Positions 1 to 8,714 are shown, counted from the stretch's first letter. The stretch: DNA of 64,000 nucleotides from Syntrophomonas sp. DTU019 (GCA_913757435.1 CAJYDM010000006.1:62001-126000), one strand, 5' to 3'. A program made the numbers and translations. Notes: generated from the sequence alone by a model not told the origin.

Positions 1-1226
1 GAGTTCTTTATCAACTCCAAGGAAATGAATTTAGAACAAATATACCGGAGTCTTTCTTTTCTTGCCAATGAAAAGAAATCTCTGAAAGGCACTTGAACAA
101 GCAGCTATCACTTAAAATGACACGCAACCTTGGAGTTGCTTTCTACGATGTTACCACTTATTACTTTGAGTCAGTCAGAGCCGATGAACTTAAGAAGTTC
201 GGTTATTCTAAAGACAACAAAGTAAATCAGGTCCAAGTCGTAATGGGGCTCTTAATTGACGATGAGGGCATCCCAATTAGCTATGAACTGTTCCCCGGAA
301 ATACCAATGATTTTAAGACGCTGGTGCCAGTTATGGAATACTTACGGGAAACCTATGGCATAAAGAAGATTATAATAACCGCTGATCGTGGGCTAAATTC
401 TAAACAGAACCTGGCCTACCTCAGGTCAAAAGGTTTTGATTATGTCATGGCATACAAAATCCGATCTGCAAGTAAAGCAATTAAGAACCTAGTTCTTGGG
501 GACGAGGGCTACACTGTGGAGAGCCCGCAATTTAAATGGAAGGTCTGCAATTTTCAGAACAGTGTTAAGATTAATGGCGAAAAGTCTTGCTCGATGACAA
601 TATGGTGATAACTTGGTCAGCTAAACGTGCTGAGAAAGACCGTAGAGACCGCGAACGATTGATAGAGAAGTCCCGGCGCCTTGTGGACTCCAAATCCAGT
701 CTCAAAGCAGAAATGAAAAGGGTGGCAAAAAGTATGTGCAACTGGCCATTTTGATGACGATCACGTTTCATTCAACGAAAATCAGGTTGAAATGGATGCA
801 CAATTCGATGGATATTATGGAATTCAAAGCTCGGACAAAGCCTGTCAGCGGCGCAGGTGATAGGATCTATCAAGGCCTTTGGAAGATTGAGGAGAGCTTC
901 AGGGTTATGAAAAGCAATTTAGAGGCCAGACCCATCTTTGTTTGGACAGAATCGAGTATTCGCGGCCATTTCGTAATGTGCTACCTGGCTTTGGTAATCC
1001 AGCGGTATCTAGAATACAAACTCAGAAAAGAAAACTTGAGTTGTCTACCGAAAAGATCCAAGATGCTCTTCGAAGTGCTAATCTTACTGTTATTGATGAT
1101 GCAAAAAGCAACAGCTCATATTATCTAAAGAACCAATCAAATGAAGACTTTTCGGCAATCCTAAGTACTTTACAACTTCCTGAAATCTTACCGTATGGTA
1201 AACTGAAAGACATCCGCAAAGCTTAG
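1..1226 (+). pseudogene. IS1634-family DDE transposase, multiply frameshifted
   Basis: Pieces of one transposase appear in all three forward frames. Frame 1 runs from the window edge to a stop near 94. Frame 3 (93-608) carries the first catalytic Asp in FYDVTT, the ELFPGNT segment and the second Asp in ITADRGL. Frame 2 (about 602-735) gives a basic KRAEKDRRDRERLIEK helix. Frame 3 around 789-840 gives FDGYYGIQ. Frame 1 (to 1128) holds the catalytic Glu region YQGLWKIEESFRVMK. Frame 3 (to 1226) gives the C-terminus. The order matches IS1634/IS4-type DDE transposases, so at least four or five frameshifts separate this copy from a working gene. The assignment to IS1634 rests on remembered family motifs. 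Confidence 0.8.
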
Positions 1227-1250
1227 ATATACAATCCTACAATTAAAAAG
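1..1250 (+). mobile_element. Decayed IS1634-type insertion sequence, left end outside window
   Basis: The first 1.2 kb is the remnant of an insertion sequence coding for a DDE transposase. Its left end lies outside the window. The right boundary falls near 1240-1255: on the minus strand a DUF4363 reading frame loses family resemblance there and continues into element sequence. I could not identify a terminal inverted repeat because only one end is visible. The element carries several frameshifts and is unlikely to be autonomously mobile. Confidence 0.75.
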
Positions 1251-1595
1251 GGGCAGGTGTTCGATCATTAGCTTGATTTCTGACAGTTGTCCCAAAGCTA
1301 GAGCGGTATTTTGGCATTCCACATATTCTTTAAATTTAGCCATGGAAAATTCAATATTATCCATCTCAGAATGCTCTATATATATCGGCCACCAACCGGA
1401 TTGCTGCTCCCAAACCTGTTCTAGTCTATCGGTTTCCCCGGCCGCGACCGCCCAATCATTTTGACTTATTGCCCCGCTAACCAGTTCGATCTGCTCCAAG
1501 AGATGCTCGGAAGAAAGTTGCAGCTGCTGGTTGATGTACAGGCCACCTGAGATAATCAATGCCACTGTTACAATTATGCCTACCAATAATTTCAT
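1188..1595 (-). CDS. DUF4363 family protein, C-terminus replaced by IS sequence
   Basis: A small secreted or membrane-anchored protein of unknown function. Residues 1-25 form one hydrophobic N-terminal helix, followed by a helical, Trp- and Glu-rich domain (NDW, WEQQSGWWPIYIEHSE) typical of DUF4363. The family-like part ends at about IEHLP near residue 112; the last 20 or so residues are translated from the neighbouring insertion sequence. The ATG at 1595 has AGGAG about 10 bases upstream. It lies directly downstream of the DUF421 gene on the same strand, a pairing common in Firmicutes, so the two probably form an operon. The truncation removes only the end, so the product might still fold. 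Confidence 0.7.
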   Translation of the reverse strand: MKLLVGIIVTVALIISGGLYINQQLQLSSEHLLEQIELVSGAISQNDWAVAAGETDRLEQVWEQQSGWWPIYIEHSEMDNIEFSMAKFKEYVECQNTALALGQLSEIKLMIEHLPLFNCRIVYLSFADVFQFTIR

Positions 1596-1621
1596 TTTCC
1601 GGTTCTCCTTGTTGCTGCCTG

Positions 1622-2296
1622 CTAACTGGATTTAAGCTGATAGTAAAACTTGCCTTTAGAATCGAGCATGGCGAATAATACCTGCCGGGGTGAATCAATT
1701 CCGGATTGGCGGAGCTCGTTTTCCAGCCAGTCCGAATCTATATTAGTCTTGGTCAGGTTCTGCTGCAGCACCTGGCCATCAATGATAAGGGTGGTGGGCA
1801 GTTGCTCCGCTTCAGGCTGAATATTTAGATCCTCTGGCCGCACCGCTCGTTTTTCTGATTTGAGGATAACGCTGATCTGGCCGCTGGTTTCCAAAATGGC
1901 ATATTCGACGTCATCGATATCAGCTACGTCTTTCAGCCGCAACTGTTCCAAAAGGTCATTTATATTGTAGCGCGCCCTTCTGAGTTCGCTCTCCACAATT
2001 TTGGAATTCTGTATAAGGACGCTGGGCTTGCTGCTGATCAATTCACGAGCCCGGGCGCTCTTTAGTGACGCGAAGGAGAGTACCACTTCAGTAGCCACCA
2101 GTATAATGATCGGCACTATGCCGCTGTAGAGGGGAATTCCTGTATTCTGCATGGGTATGGCGGCCAGCTCTGAGATCATTATTATTACCACCAGTTCATA
2201 AGGCTGCAACTGTCCAATTTGCCTTTTACCCATAATGCGTAGTAACAGCATCACAACGAAATACAGAATTAAGGTACGGATGATGATCAGTATCAA
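1622..2296 (-). CDS. DUF421 (YetF-type) membrane protein
   Basis: A 224-residue integral membrane protein of the DUF421/YetF family. Residues 1-80 form three transmembrane helices, with the family-typical RIMGKRQIGQLQPYELV between the first two. The rest is the soluble YetF domain with KPSVLIQNSKI and a second alpha/beta repeat (LIIDGQVLQQNL). The start is TTG at 2296 with GAGGAG 8 bases upstream. In Bacillus, family members are linked to spore or envelope properties, but no biochemical reaction is established. The neighbouring DUF4363 gene, 27 bases downstream, is likely co-transcribed. Confidence 0.9.
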   Translation of the reverse strand: MILIIIRTLILYFVVMLLLRIMGKRQIGQLQPYELVVIIMISELAAIPMQNTGIPLYSGIVPIIILVATEVVLSFASLKSARARELISSKPSVLIQNSKIVESELRRARYNINDLLEQLRLKDVADIDDVEYAILETSGQISVILKSEKRAVRPEDLNIQPEAEQLPTTLIIDGQVLQQNLTKTNIDSDWLENELRQSGIDSPRQVLFAMLDSKGKFYYQLKSS

Positions 2297-2345
2297 GATG
2301 ATTTCTCCTCATACAAAAAATATCCGTTTATTGTCCGGAGAGACG

Positions 2346-2374
2346 CAAAAAAAGGCACATTTTAGTGTGCCTTA
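2346..2374 (-). terminator. Rho-independent terminator after MFS gene
   Basis: On the minus strand AAGGCACA and TGTGCCTT form an 8-bp stem around a 6-base loop, followed at once by a T run. It ends the transcript of the MFS gene that stops at 2439. Confidence 0.85.
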
Positions 2375-2438
2375 GTCAGAGAGCTAATATTCTGCTGGGT
2401 CATCTCCTTATTATGACTCGGTCGCTAGGTCAATAAGG

Positions 2439-3707
2439 TCAAGCTTCGCCTTTTAGAGGACTTCTGCTCTCAGCATAGACATCTCTCATCAACCAGGCAG
2501 TGTAGCATACCGCCATGATGCCAACTATGCCGCTGATGATCAGACAATTCTGCACACCCGCATATTCTGCAATATTTCCTGCTATTAAACTGCCGATTGG
2601 AGTGACTCCCAGGAATACCAATGAAAACACGCTCATTACCCGACCCCGCATATGGTCGGCCGAATTGAGCTGAACCATGGAATTGACCAGGGCGGTAAAA
2701 AGTGTCATACAGAAACCCATTATCAGCAGGGTTATACAGACCAGTACATACTGATCTTCGAAACCGAGTACCAGGGTGAAAAATGATAGACCGAGCGCAC
2801 CTCCCAGCAAATATTTAAGGCTTGGGCCGGCCTGACTGCGCACCGCAATGACGATCGCACCGGTAAACGAGCCTATGCCCATAGCGGTCATGAGCAAACC
2901 GTACCCGGCAGCGTTCTGTCCCAGGTCTTGCTGTGCCAATACCGGTATCAGTACATTTTGGTTCATCACAAAAGTGCTTATCAGAGCCAACAAAATGAGG
3001 GGCAGGCGGATCAGTTTTACCGAGCCTATATAACTCAGCCCCTGGCGTACATCTTGAAAGAGATCTGAAAACGAACCGGCTTTGTCCGCCACCCCCTCAG
3101 ATCGAGTCTGTATCAGCCATAAGCCGGTGATAACCGCTAGATAACTTAACGCATTCAGATAAAAACAAATGGCTATACCAAAAATCCCAATTAAGAATCC
3201 GGCTAGCGCAGGTCCAACTATTCTGGCCAGATTAAAGATGCTTGAATTGAGTCCAATAGCATTCATTAAATCAGATTTTCCTACCAGCTCAATAAAAAAG
3301 GACTGCCGCGTCGGAATATCTAGCGTGTTGACCAATCCCAGCAGCGAGGCCAGTATCAAAATATGCCAGTACTGCACTACCTGGAAATAAGTCAAACTGC
3401 CCAGTATGGCCGCCAGAACCGCCAGGCTGGTTTGCGTGAAAATCAGCAGGTGGCGTTTGGGGAATCTGTCCACCAGGGTTCCGGCATAAAGCGATAACAG
3501 CATCAAGGGCAAAAACTGTACTGCGCTGACCAGACTGAGTTTAAGAGCTGAATGGGTAAGCTCCAGGACCAGCCAGGACTGACCAATAGTTTGCATCCAG
3601 GTTCCTATCAGAGATATGCATTGTCCAAAAAAGAAGAGCCGGTAATCACGGTGCCTGAGTGCCGGTAAACGAGAAAACATGTAATTGTGATCTGCGCTGG
3701 TTGTCAT
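2439..3707 (-). CDS. MFS efflux transporter (MFS_3 / EntS-like)
   Basis: A 422-residue major facilitator superfamily permease with about 12 transmembrane helices. The N-terminal FSRLPALRHRDYRLFFFGQ and the loop GTLVDRFPKRHLL (the MFS motif A region between helices 2 and 3) place it in the MFS_3 branch that contains enterobactin exporter-like and macrolide-efflux-like proteins. MRGRVMSVF in the second half is a further family mark. The substrate cannot be read from sequence. It is a single gene with its own downstream terminator. No strong ribosome binding site is visible before the ATG at 3707. Confidence 0.88.
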   Translation of the reverse strand: MTTSADHNYMFSRLPALRHRDYRLFFFGQCISLIGTWMQTIGQSWLVLELTHSALKLSLVSAVQFLPLMLLSLYAGTLVDRFPKRHLLIFTQTSLAVLAAILGSLTYFQVVQYWHILILASLLGLVNTLDIPTRQSFFIELVGKSDLMNAIGLNSSIFNLARIVGPALAGFLIGIFGIAICFYLNALSYLAVITGLWLIQTRSEGVADKAGSFSDLFQDVRQGLSYIGSVKLIRLPLILLALISTFVMNQNVLIPVLAQQDLGQNAAGYGLLMTAMGIGSFTGAIVIAVRSQAGPSLKYLLGGALGLSFFTLVLGFEDQYVLVCITLLIMGFCMTLFTALVNSMVQLNSADHMRGRVMSVFSLVFLGVTPIGSLIAGNIAEYAGVQNCLIISGIVGIMAVCYTAWLMRDVYAESRSPLKGEA

Positions 3708-3843
3708 CTCATTATTACCGCCAGGTAAAATTCATAACCTGATTATAACCTTTTTCAGACCTGGTAATGGTCATAGAACTCACTCTTCTTTCGCATCAAC
3801 AGCATTGATACACTGAGCCGCAAATATCAATTCATTGATTAAT

Positions 3844-3876
3844 CAAAACAGGGCTGCCCCTTACGAGACAGCCCTT
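3844..3876 (-). terminator. Rho-independent terminator after ferritin-like gene
   Basis: Minus-strand stem AGGGCTG / CAGCCCT (3850-3856 with 3869-3875) followed by TGTTTT. It ends the ferritin-like gene transcript and separates it from the MFS gene. Confidence 0.85.
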
Positions 3877-3923
3877 TATCATTAGATTCACGCCACTGAA
3901 AACAGGTTAAGCTTTGAAAAGAA

Positions 3924-4232
3924 TTACCTTTGTTTCAGTTTCTCGATCTCTTCTTCAACTTCTTCAAACCCTTCTTTATAAAAGGACTCTTCATCTGGAT
4001 CGAGTTCATACAATAGCCTGAGAAACTCCCCGGCATGTACTCGTTCCTCATCGGCGATGTCTTTCAATACGGCTATAGCAAGTTCATTGTCAGTCGACTC
4101 AGCCAATTGCATATAGATCTGAATAGCCTCATATTCCGCAGCTATCATGAAACGTATGGCCCTGATCAACTCTGCCTCAGTCAGTTTTCGGTCTTTGGCC
4201 AGACCGGAAAAAGAATTGCCAAAATCCGGCAT
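3924..4232 (-). CDS. Encapsulin-cargo-like ferritin family protein
   Basis: A 102-residue two-helix ferritin-like protein. Residues about 20-45 (RFMIAAEYEAIQIYMQLAE) and 55-75 (IADEERVHAGEFLRLL) carry the Glu and ExxH iron ligands. The acidic C-terminal tail runs through FEEVEEEIEKLK. The N-terminal FGNSFSGLAKDRKLT and overall length resemble the short ferritin-like proteins that are fused or adjacent to encapsulin shells in archaea and Clostridia; these make a ferroxidase centre at a dimer interface. No encapsulin gene lies beside it: the neighbours are an MFS exporter and a half-size TauE. The start ATG at 4232 has AAGGAGGG about 6 bases upstream. Iron oxidation and storage is inferred from family. 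Confidence 0.85.
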   Translation of the reverse strand: MPDFGNSFSGLAKDRKLTEAELIRAIRFMIAAEYEAIQIYMQLAESTDNELAIAVLKDIADEERVHAGEFLRLLYELDPDEESFYKEGFEEVEEEIEKLKQR

Positions 4233-4540
4233 TAAGATCCCTCCTTATAATCAAATCTTCTATTTGTGCGGCATACAACTGCCAGGAACAAACCTATTTC
4301 TATTATACCCATTCGAGCAGTCAGTTTCCAAAGCAGTGGAAGGCAACATATGACCTAACTAGAGCCTAAGGTTTAAATAGCGTAAGACCATAGTGATAAA
4401 AAGCCCCCTATCCCTGAATGACTTCCCCATCATACAGTATAAGCAAATATGTCGGTTTCAGGACGAATAGGCTTAAAATAATCTAATTATCTAGAATAAT
4501 AAAACTAAATAAATGCTTAGGCATTCTGGTTCAGGGATAT
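4233..4540. other. Intergenic region
   Basis: A 308-base AT-rich stretch between two minus-strand genes. It contains the ferritin-like gene's ribosome binding site at its left edge. I see no gene, no clear consensus promoter and no terminator hairpin with a T run. Confidence 0.5.
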
Positions 4541-4903
4541 TCACCGGGAAAAAAACATCTTAATGGACACCATTAAAAGTGCCAGGGCAAAAACCTTTTG
4601 CAAAGTTGCGTTAGGCAAGCCTACAGCGATTTTTCCTCCTACCAGGCCTCCAACAAAAAATCCCAGGGCTATTAAACCGGCAATTCTCAGGTCGACCAGT
4701 CCCCGCTCATAATATGACCAGGCCGCTAACAGGCCAACCGGGAGCACCATCATGGCCAGGGTAGTGCCTTGGGCTTGTTGTTGCGTCATACTAAAAATGA
4801 AAACCAGGGCTGGCACTATGATGATTCCGCCGCCTATTCCGATAAGGCCGCTCAAGATTCCTGCTAATAGGCCTAGCAATATATAGGGCAGGAGGTCTGT
4901 CAT
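4541..4903 (-). CDS. Half-size TauE/SafE family membrane permease
   Basis: A 120-residue membrane protein with about four helices and the TauE/SafE signature GLIGIGGGIIIVPAL near residues 20-35. The start is taken at 4903 rather than 4942 because GGGAGT sits 7 bases before this ATG. Full-length family members are about 250 residues with two such halves; single-half forms are common and probably dimerise. The family moves sulfonates, sulfite or other organic anions; the substrate here is unknown. It is transcribed alone, away from the UbiB gene. Confidence 0.85.
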   Translation of the reverse strand: MTDLLPYILLGLLAGILSGLIGIGGGIIIVPALVFIFSMTQQQAQGTTLAMMVLPVGLLAAWSYYERGLVDLRIAGLIALGFFVGGLVGGKIAVGLPNATLQKVFALALLMVSIKMFFSR

Positions 4904-5279
4904 GTTTATCACTCCCAATGCTATCAATGGTAGACTCAACAACTCGAGGCGGGATGCTGCAGATAACCGGCGAATCGGCGTCTATACACATTAAGTATTA
5001 TACTTTACACCGAGATGTATCGTATACTGCAATTATTTTGTCCCACAGGAGTGGATTAGCAAACCAGAAAGTTTCAATCGGTTTGACAATGCCGAAATTT
5101 AGCACCTAAAATTGATATAATTCTTCTAAAGGCTGCCCCCTTGGTGCAAGTGAGGCTTCCCCATCAGCAGACCGTGGATCCTTGATTGTACAGCACTTTT
5201 GCATCTTTGGGACAGCCGAACAACGGTTTTATCAGTAAGTTTTTTTTGCCGGGTATGGCTTCGGGAAAGGACATTTAAA
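4904..5279. other. Divergent intergenic region
   Basis: The space between the divergent TauE and UbiB genes. The right half contains the likely UbiB promoter (5083-5112). A GC-rich stretch around 5131-5185 could fold in the UbiB leader, but I recognise no known riboswitch. Confidence 0.5.
5083..5112 (+). promoter_or_regulatory. Putative sigma-A promoter of first ubiB
   Basis: TTGACA at 5083-5088, an 18-base spacer, then TAAAAT at 5107-5112. It would give a leader of about 160 bases before the UbiB start. Confidence 0.5.
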
Positions 5280-6947
5280 ATGGGAAAAGGCACCTTACAC
5301 CATTTAAAACACTTCAGGCGCTACCGTAATATACTCAGGGTACTGATGAAGAACAATTTAGGCTCGTTGATCAAGCGCGCCGGCCTGGATTTGCTGTTAT
5401 CCCGCCGCCACCGTCAGGAGGTCACCATTACCGGCCCAGAATCTGATTATGCTATGGCTGAAGGCCTTTGCCGGGCCCTCACCGAGCTGGGTCCTACTTT
5501 TATCAAGCTCGGTCAGATTTTCAGCACCCGCACAGATATGTTCGCACCAGCCTTCATTGAGAATTTGGAAAAAATGCAGGATAAAGTAGAACCGTTTTCA
5601 TATCAGGAAGTCCTCCAGCAGTTGATAACAGAGATTGGGCACCCTGACGAGATTTTTGCTGAGTTTGACCCTGATCCCCTGGCTGCCGCGTCTATCGGGC
5701 AGGTACACAAGGGACGACTGAAGAGTGGGGAACAGGTGATTATCAAGATTCAGAGGCCAGATATTGAGCAGTTGATCGAAGACGATCTGGAAATACTGGC
5801 TGAATTGGCCGCGCTTTCTGAGTGGAGGTCGGAGGAGGCCAGGCGCTTCGGGGTTGTGGAAATACTGCAGGAATATGGGAGAATATTGATGCGGGAGATC
5901 GACTATGACCGGGAGGCTCGCAATACCGAGAGGATGTATCAGAACTTCCGCAACGACCCCAGAGTAGTCATACCAAGAGTCTACTGGCAGTACACCACCC
6001 GCAAAATCCTTACCCAGGACTATATCGAAGGGGTCAAGATAAGCGATCTGGAAGAGATTAAAACCCGTGGATGGGACAGAGCCAAGATATCGCGGCTGGG
6101 AACGGAAGCTTTCTTGACCCAGATAATGCTGCATGGGCTGTTTCAGGCCGACCCCCATCCGGGCAATATACTGGTCATTGATGAGGAGCATATCTCTTTC
6201 ATTGATTTCGGGCAAGTCAGCGCCTTAAGCCCCAGCAGGGTCGACCACCTGTGTCGGTTTATCCTGGCAGTGCAGCGCACTGACCTGGATATGGCCGTCG
6301 CAGCTCTCGAAGAAATAAAAATACTTACCCATGAGGTAGACATGGACGCTTTCCAGGAAGATCTGGCAGATTTGATGGAACTGATGACTGCCTCCAGCAT
6401 TGGCAGTCTGGATATGAAGCGCATTCGCAAGGACTTGCTGGCATTCGCTTACCGGTACCAGATGCGTATTCCCAATTACCTTACGTCTCTGATGAAAGCC
6501 TTGATCACTGTGGAAGGAGTCGGCAAAAAATTGGACCCCCATTTCAATTTTGTTGAAGTTGCCGGGCCTATAACTAACAAGGCTATGCAAAGCCGGTTGA
6601 GCAGTGAGCATTTCATGGCCACCTTGCGCCGCTGGTACTACCGGGATTGGCGTCCACTGCGCTCCCTTCCCGCTAACATCAATCAAATGCTCATCGACAC
6701 CAATCAAGGCCGACTGCATATGAACAATCAAATCGTATTCAGTCCCAGTGCTAAACGGACCATGGTTACCCTGGCAAACCGCATCAGTACAAGTCTTATC
6801 ATTGCCGGAGGACTGGTTGGGTCTTCCCTTATCATACAATCCGGCCAGGGCGACTTTTCCGCCAGCCATACCCTGATCGGCACTATCGGTTTTTCCATTT
6901 CTCTTTTGGCAGTGGTGGTATTCATCATATCTTTTTTTAGATCATAG
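5280..6947 (+). CDS. ABC1/UbiB atypical kinase, first copy
   Basis: A 555-residue UbiB/ABC1/ADCK-family protein, an atypical kinase or ATPase of lipid quinone metabolism. Signature motifs in order: the KxGQ motif in FIKLGQIFSTR, the Ala-rich loop AAASIGQVH near residue 134 that replaces the P-loop, the VIIKIQRP lysine, DPHPGN near 289 as catalytic loop, and DFGQ near 308 binding metal. Two hydrophobic helices close the C-terminus. The start is set at ATG 5280, preceded by AAAGGA, because the 27 residues upstream are not family-like. In an anaerobe the partner is presumably menaquinone or another isoprenoid lipid rather than ubiquinone. A second family member starts at 62443. Confidence 0.9.
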   Translation: MGKGTLHHLKHFRRYRNILRVLMKNNLGSLIKRAGLDLLLSRRHRQEVTITGPESDYAMAEGLCRALTELGPTFIKLGQIFSTRTDMFAPAFIENLEKMQDKVEPFSYQEVLQQLITEIGHPDEIFAEFDPDPLAAASIGQVHKGRLKSGEQVIIKIQRPDIEQLIEDDLEILAELAALSEWRSEEARRFGVVEILQEYGRILMREIDYDREARNTERMYQNFRNDPRVVIPRVYWQYTTRKILTQDYIEGVKISDLEEIKTRGWDRAKISRLGTEAFLTQIMLHGLFQADPHPGNILVIDEEHISFIDFGQVSALSPSRVDHLCRFILAVQRTDLDMAVAALEEIKILTHEVDMDAFQEDLADLMELMTASSIGSLDMKRIRKDLLAFAYRYQMRIPNYLTSLMKALITVEGVGKKLDPHFNFVEVAGPITNKAMQSRLSSEHFMATLRRWYYRDWRPLRSLPANINQMLIDTNQGRLHMNNQIVFSPSAKRTMVTLANRISTSLIIAGGLVGSSLIIQSGQGDFSASHTLIGTIGFSISLLAVVVFIISFFRS

Positions 6948-7090
6948 AGGTTTTTGATGTATTGGTAATATCAAGTCTCCACCAGACCCAACGCATATCA
7001 CTCAGGCATGGAGTAATACTCTATGCGGGGAAGTATCTATCCCTGGGCCATCTTTGAAGAGAATATTGTTTAGACTAGCGGTATCTGCTC

Positions 7091-7142
7091 AAAGGGACGG
7101 TTCTTGAAGTGCGTAAAGACACAATTCGAGCAACCGTCTCTT
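7091..7142. repeat. Solitary REP-like imperfect palindrome
   Basis: AAGGGACGGTTCTTGAA at 7092-7108 faces an inverted arm at 7125-7142 that matches it with two or three changes, leaving a loop of about 16 bases. The GGGACGGTT core is reminiscent of dispersed REP-like palindromes in Clostridia. It differs from the hairpins at 45.8-47.3 kb. It lies between the UbiB gene and a small open frame and could also act as a weak terminator. Confidence 0.5.
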
Positions 7143-7202
7143 GCTTACTTCATATCCATTTTGAACGTATAAGTCAGCCCTGTTTTATTCCAGGGTTACG
7201 TA

Positions 7203-7385
7203 ATGGTAGGGGAACGGAGTGGATTTAATATGTGGGATTTACAATACCAGCAACAAGATGCGGCTATAGACTGGTATCAGCAACACGCAAGAGTATCAAA
7301 ACAACGGATATTGGCAGTGTGGCTGAGAGATAATATAAAAAATGCGATGTTTTTTGAATCAAATGCCAGCAACCACTGGTTCTGA
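7203..7385 (+). CDS. Small hypothetical open frame, possibly 5' part of the next gene
   Basis: A 60-codon frame from ATG 7203, with an internal ATG at 7230, giving a Gln-rich helical peptide (QYQQQDAAIDWYQQH). I do not recognise it. It ends just after a run of six T at about 7351-7356. From there another frame is open without stops through to the TM2-like gene at 7526, encoding LRELSETTVAHSARL. One reading is a single gene split by an indel in the T run; the other is a chance frame. Confidence 0.3.
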   Translation: MVGERSGFNMWDLQYQQQDAAIDWYQQHARVSKQRILAVWLRDNIKNAMFFESNASNHWF

Positions 7386-7525
7386 GAGAACTAAGCGAGA
7401 CGACAGTTGCGCATAGCGCTCGCCTGACCGCCGCAGATTCTCGATCGAGAGGCATTGTCGCACTATCAACTTTAAGCCAGTTTGGGGCTTACTACCAGTT
7501 ACTACAGTGGAAAGTTGGTTGTCCA

Positions 7526-7993
7526 GTGAAAATCAACCGCTCGCCAGCAGTGGCTTTGTTATGGTCGGTATGCATTCCTGGTTTTGGGCAGCTTTATAAC
7601 CGGGACTACATAATTGGTCTGCTTTTGGTCGTCTTGGAAATAGCCATAAACGTTAAGGCCAGTCTAAATCTGGCTATATTGTATTCCTTTCGTGGAGAAA
7701 TTTCGCTGGCTGCTCAGGTGGCTGACCATCAATGGCTGCTTTTCTATCCTTGTGTTTATGCCTATTCGATGTGGCAAGCTTATCATCAGGCGCAGATACT
7801 GAATCTGGAAACACAGAATGATAATTACACAGTCAGCCCACACAGCGGGCCGCTGATAGGAGCAGCCATGGGGGGGACACTGGGTATCATTTATTTAATT
7901 GTATTAGGGCCGATATTTGGAGGCATCCTGGGGATGTTACTGGGGACAGGGCTGGGTTGGGTGATTGAACAGTTGCTGGCAAGGAGCCGATAA
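7526..7993 (+). CDS. TM2-like small membrane protein
   Basis: A 155-residue membrane protein of unknown function. Its first 45 residues (ALLWSVCIPGFGQLYNRDY followed by a hydrophobic helix) have the Pro-Gly-x-Gly-Gln-x-Tyr pattern of TM2-type proteins. A Gly-rich double helix (GGTLGIIYLIVLGPIFGGIL) lies near the C-terminus. The start is GTG 7526 without a strong ribosome binding site. The same frame stays open back to about 7358, so the true start may be further upstream. Confidence 0.65.
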   Translation: MKINRSPAVALLWSVCIPGFGQLYNRDYIIGLLLVVLEIAINVKASLNLAILYSFRGEISLAAQVADHQWLLFYPCVYAYSMWQAYHQAQILNLETQNDNYTVSPHSGPLIGAAMGGTLGIIYLIVLGPIFGGILGMLLGTGLGWVIEQLLARSR

Positions 7994-8040
7994 CACGTTC
8001 GGCTATATTAAAATGGACCAGCTCCAGCCTAAAGGCAGGG

Positions 8041-8634
8041 CTAGGGCCTTCTGATATCCAGGCCCAGAGTGCGCTCTATCATTTCATAAAGAGCCTGCAG
8101 GCATCTGGACTGCTCCTGCTGATTGCGCACAAAAAGATCAGAATCAAGCATAAACTGACTTGCGGCCAATAGGAATTGGCTGGTTTCCAAAGGCTGCGCA
8201 ACCTGTAATATGCCCTCCGCCTGTCCCTCAGCAATCACTTCTGCCAATATGGGGGCAAGGCGGTTTATGGTTTCAACATTGATGCGTTCCTGAAGCTGGC
8301 GATTGTCGGGCAGGGATATACTGCCCGCAAAATTCCCCTGCTCCTGGTCGGGTCTGACCAGTATCTGCCACACCTTGGGCATAATCGCAACATCTCCCCG
8401 GATGGCGATATTCCGGCATTGCTGGCACCGCTTTGCTACCACCCGTTCTACCATGGCATCTAGAATGTCTTCCTTGGCTTTGAAATAATAATAAAAACTG
8501 CCCTTGGCAATACCAACCTCCTGCATAATGTTCTCGACCGAGGTGTTAGCGTAACCCTGAGATTTAAAGAGCTTTATTGCAGTGGTCATAATCTGTTTGC
8601 GCCTCAGGTTAGATGGTTTAACTTGATTTTTCAC
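8041..8634 (-). CDS. TetR/AcrR family transcriptional regulator
   Basis: A 197-residue one-domain-plus-sensor repressor. Residues 10-56 form the TetR helix-turn-helix (IMTTAIKLFKSQGYANTSV, then VGIAKGSFYYYFKAKEDIL). The remaining helices form the ligand pocket and dimer face; the ligand is unknown. The start is GTG at 8634 with GAGGG upstream. It lies next to the DEAD-box helicase gene in the same direction. A perfect 15-base palindrome at 10403-10417, upstream of the helicase and the ABC importer, is the best operator candidate in the neighbourhood, but the link is inference. Confidence 0.9.
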   Translation of the reverse strand: MKNQVKPSNLRRKQIMTTAIKLFKSQGYANTSVENIMQEVGIAKGSFYYYFKAKEDILDAMVERVVAKRCQQCRNIAIRGDVAIMPKVWQILVRPDQEQGNFAGSISLPDNRQLQERINVETINRLAPILAEVIAEGQAEGILQVAQPLETSQFLLAASQFMLDSDLFVRNQQEQSRCLQALYEMIERTLGLDIRRP

Positions 8635-8714
8635 TATTTGTAACCCTCACCACAGCCCGACGATCAGCCTGGGTTAACTGACTGTCTGATATTCTGGTCA
8701 AAAAATTAACTGGC

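Noticed and set aside
942-1226. Separate 94-residue gene
   Set aside because: It is the C-terminal part of the frameshifted transposase, not a gene.
5598-6869. Several long minus-strand frames opposite ubiB
   Set aside because: They are shadows of the UbiB coding strand, with no ribosome sites and no family resemblance.
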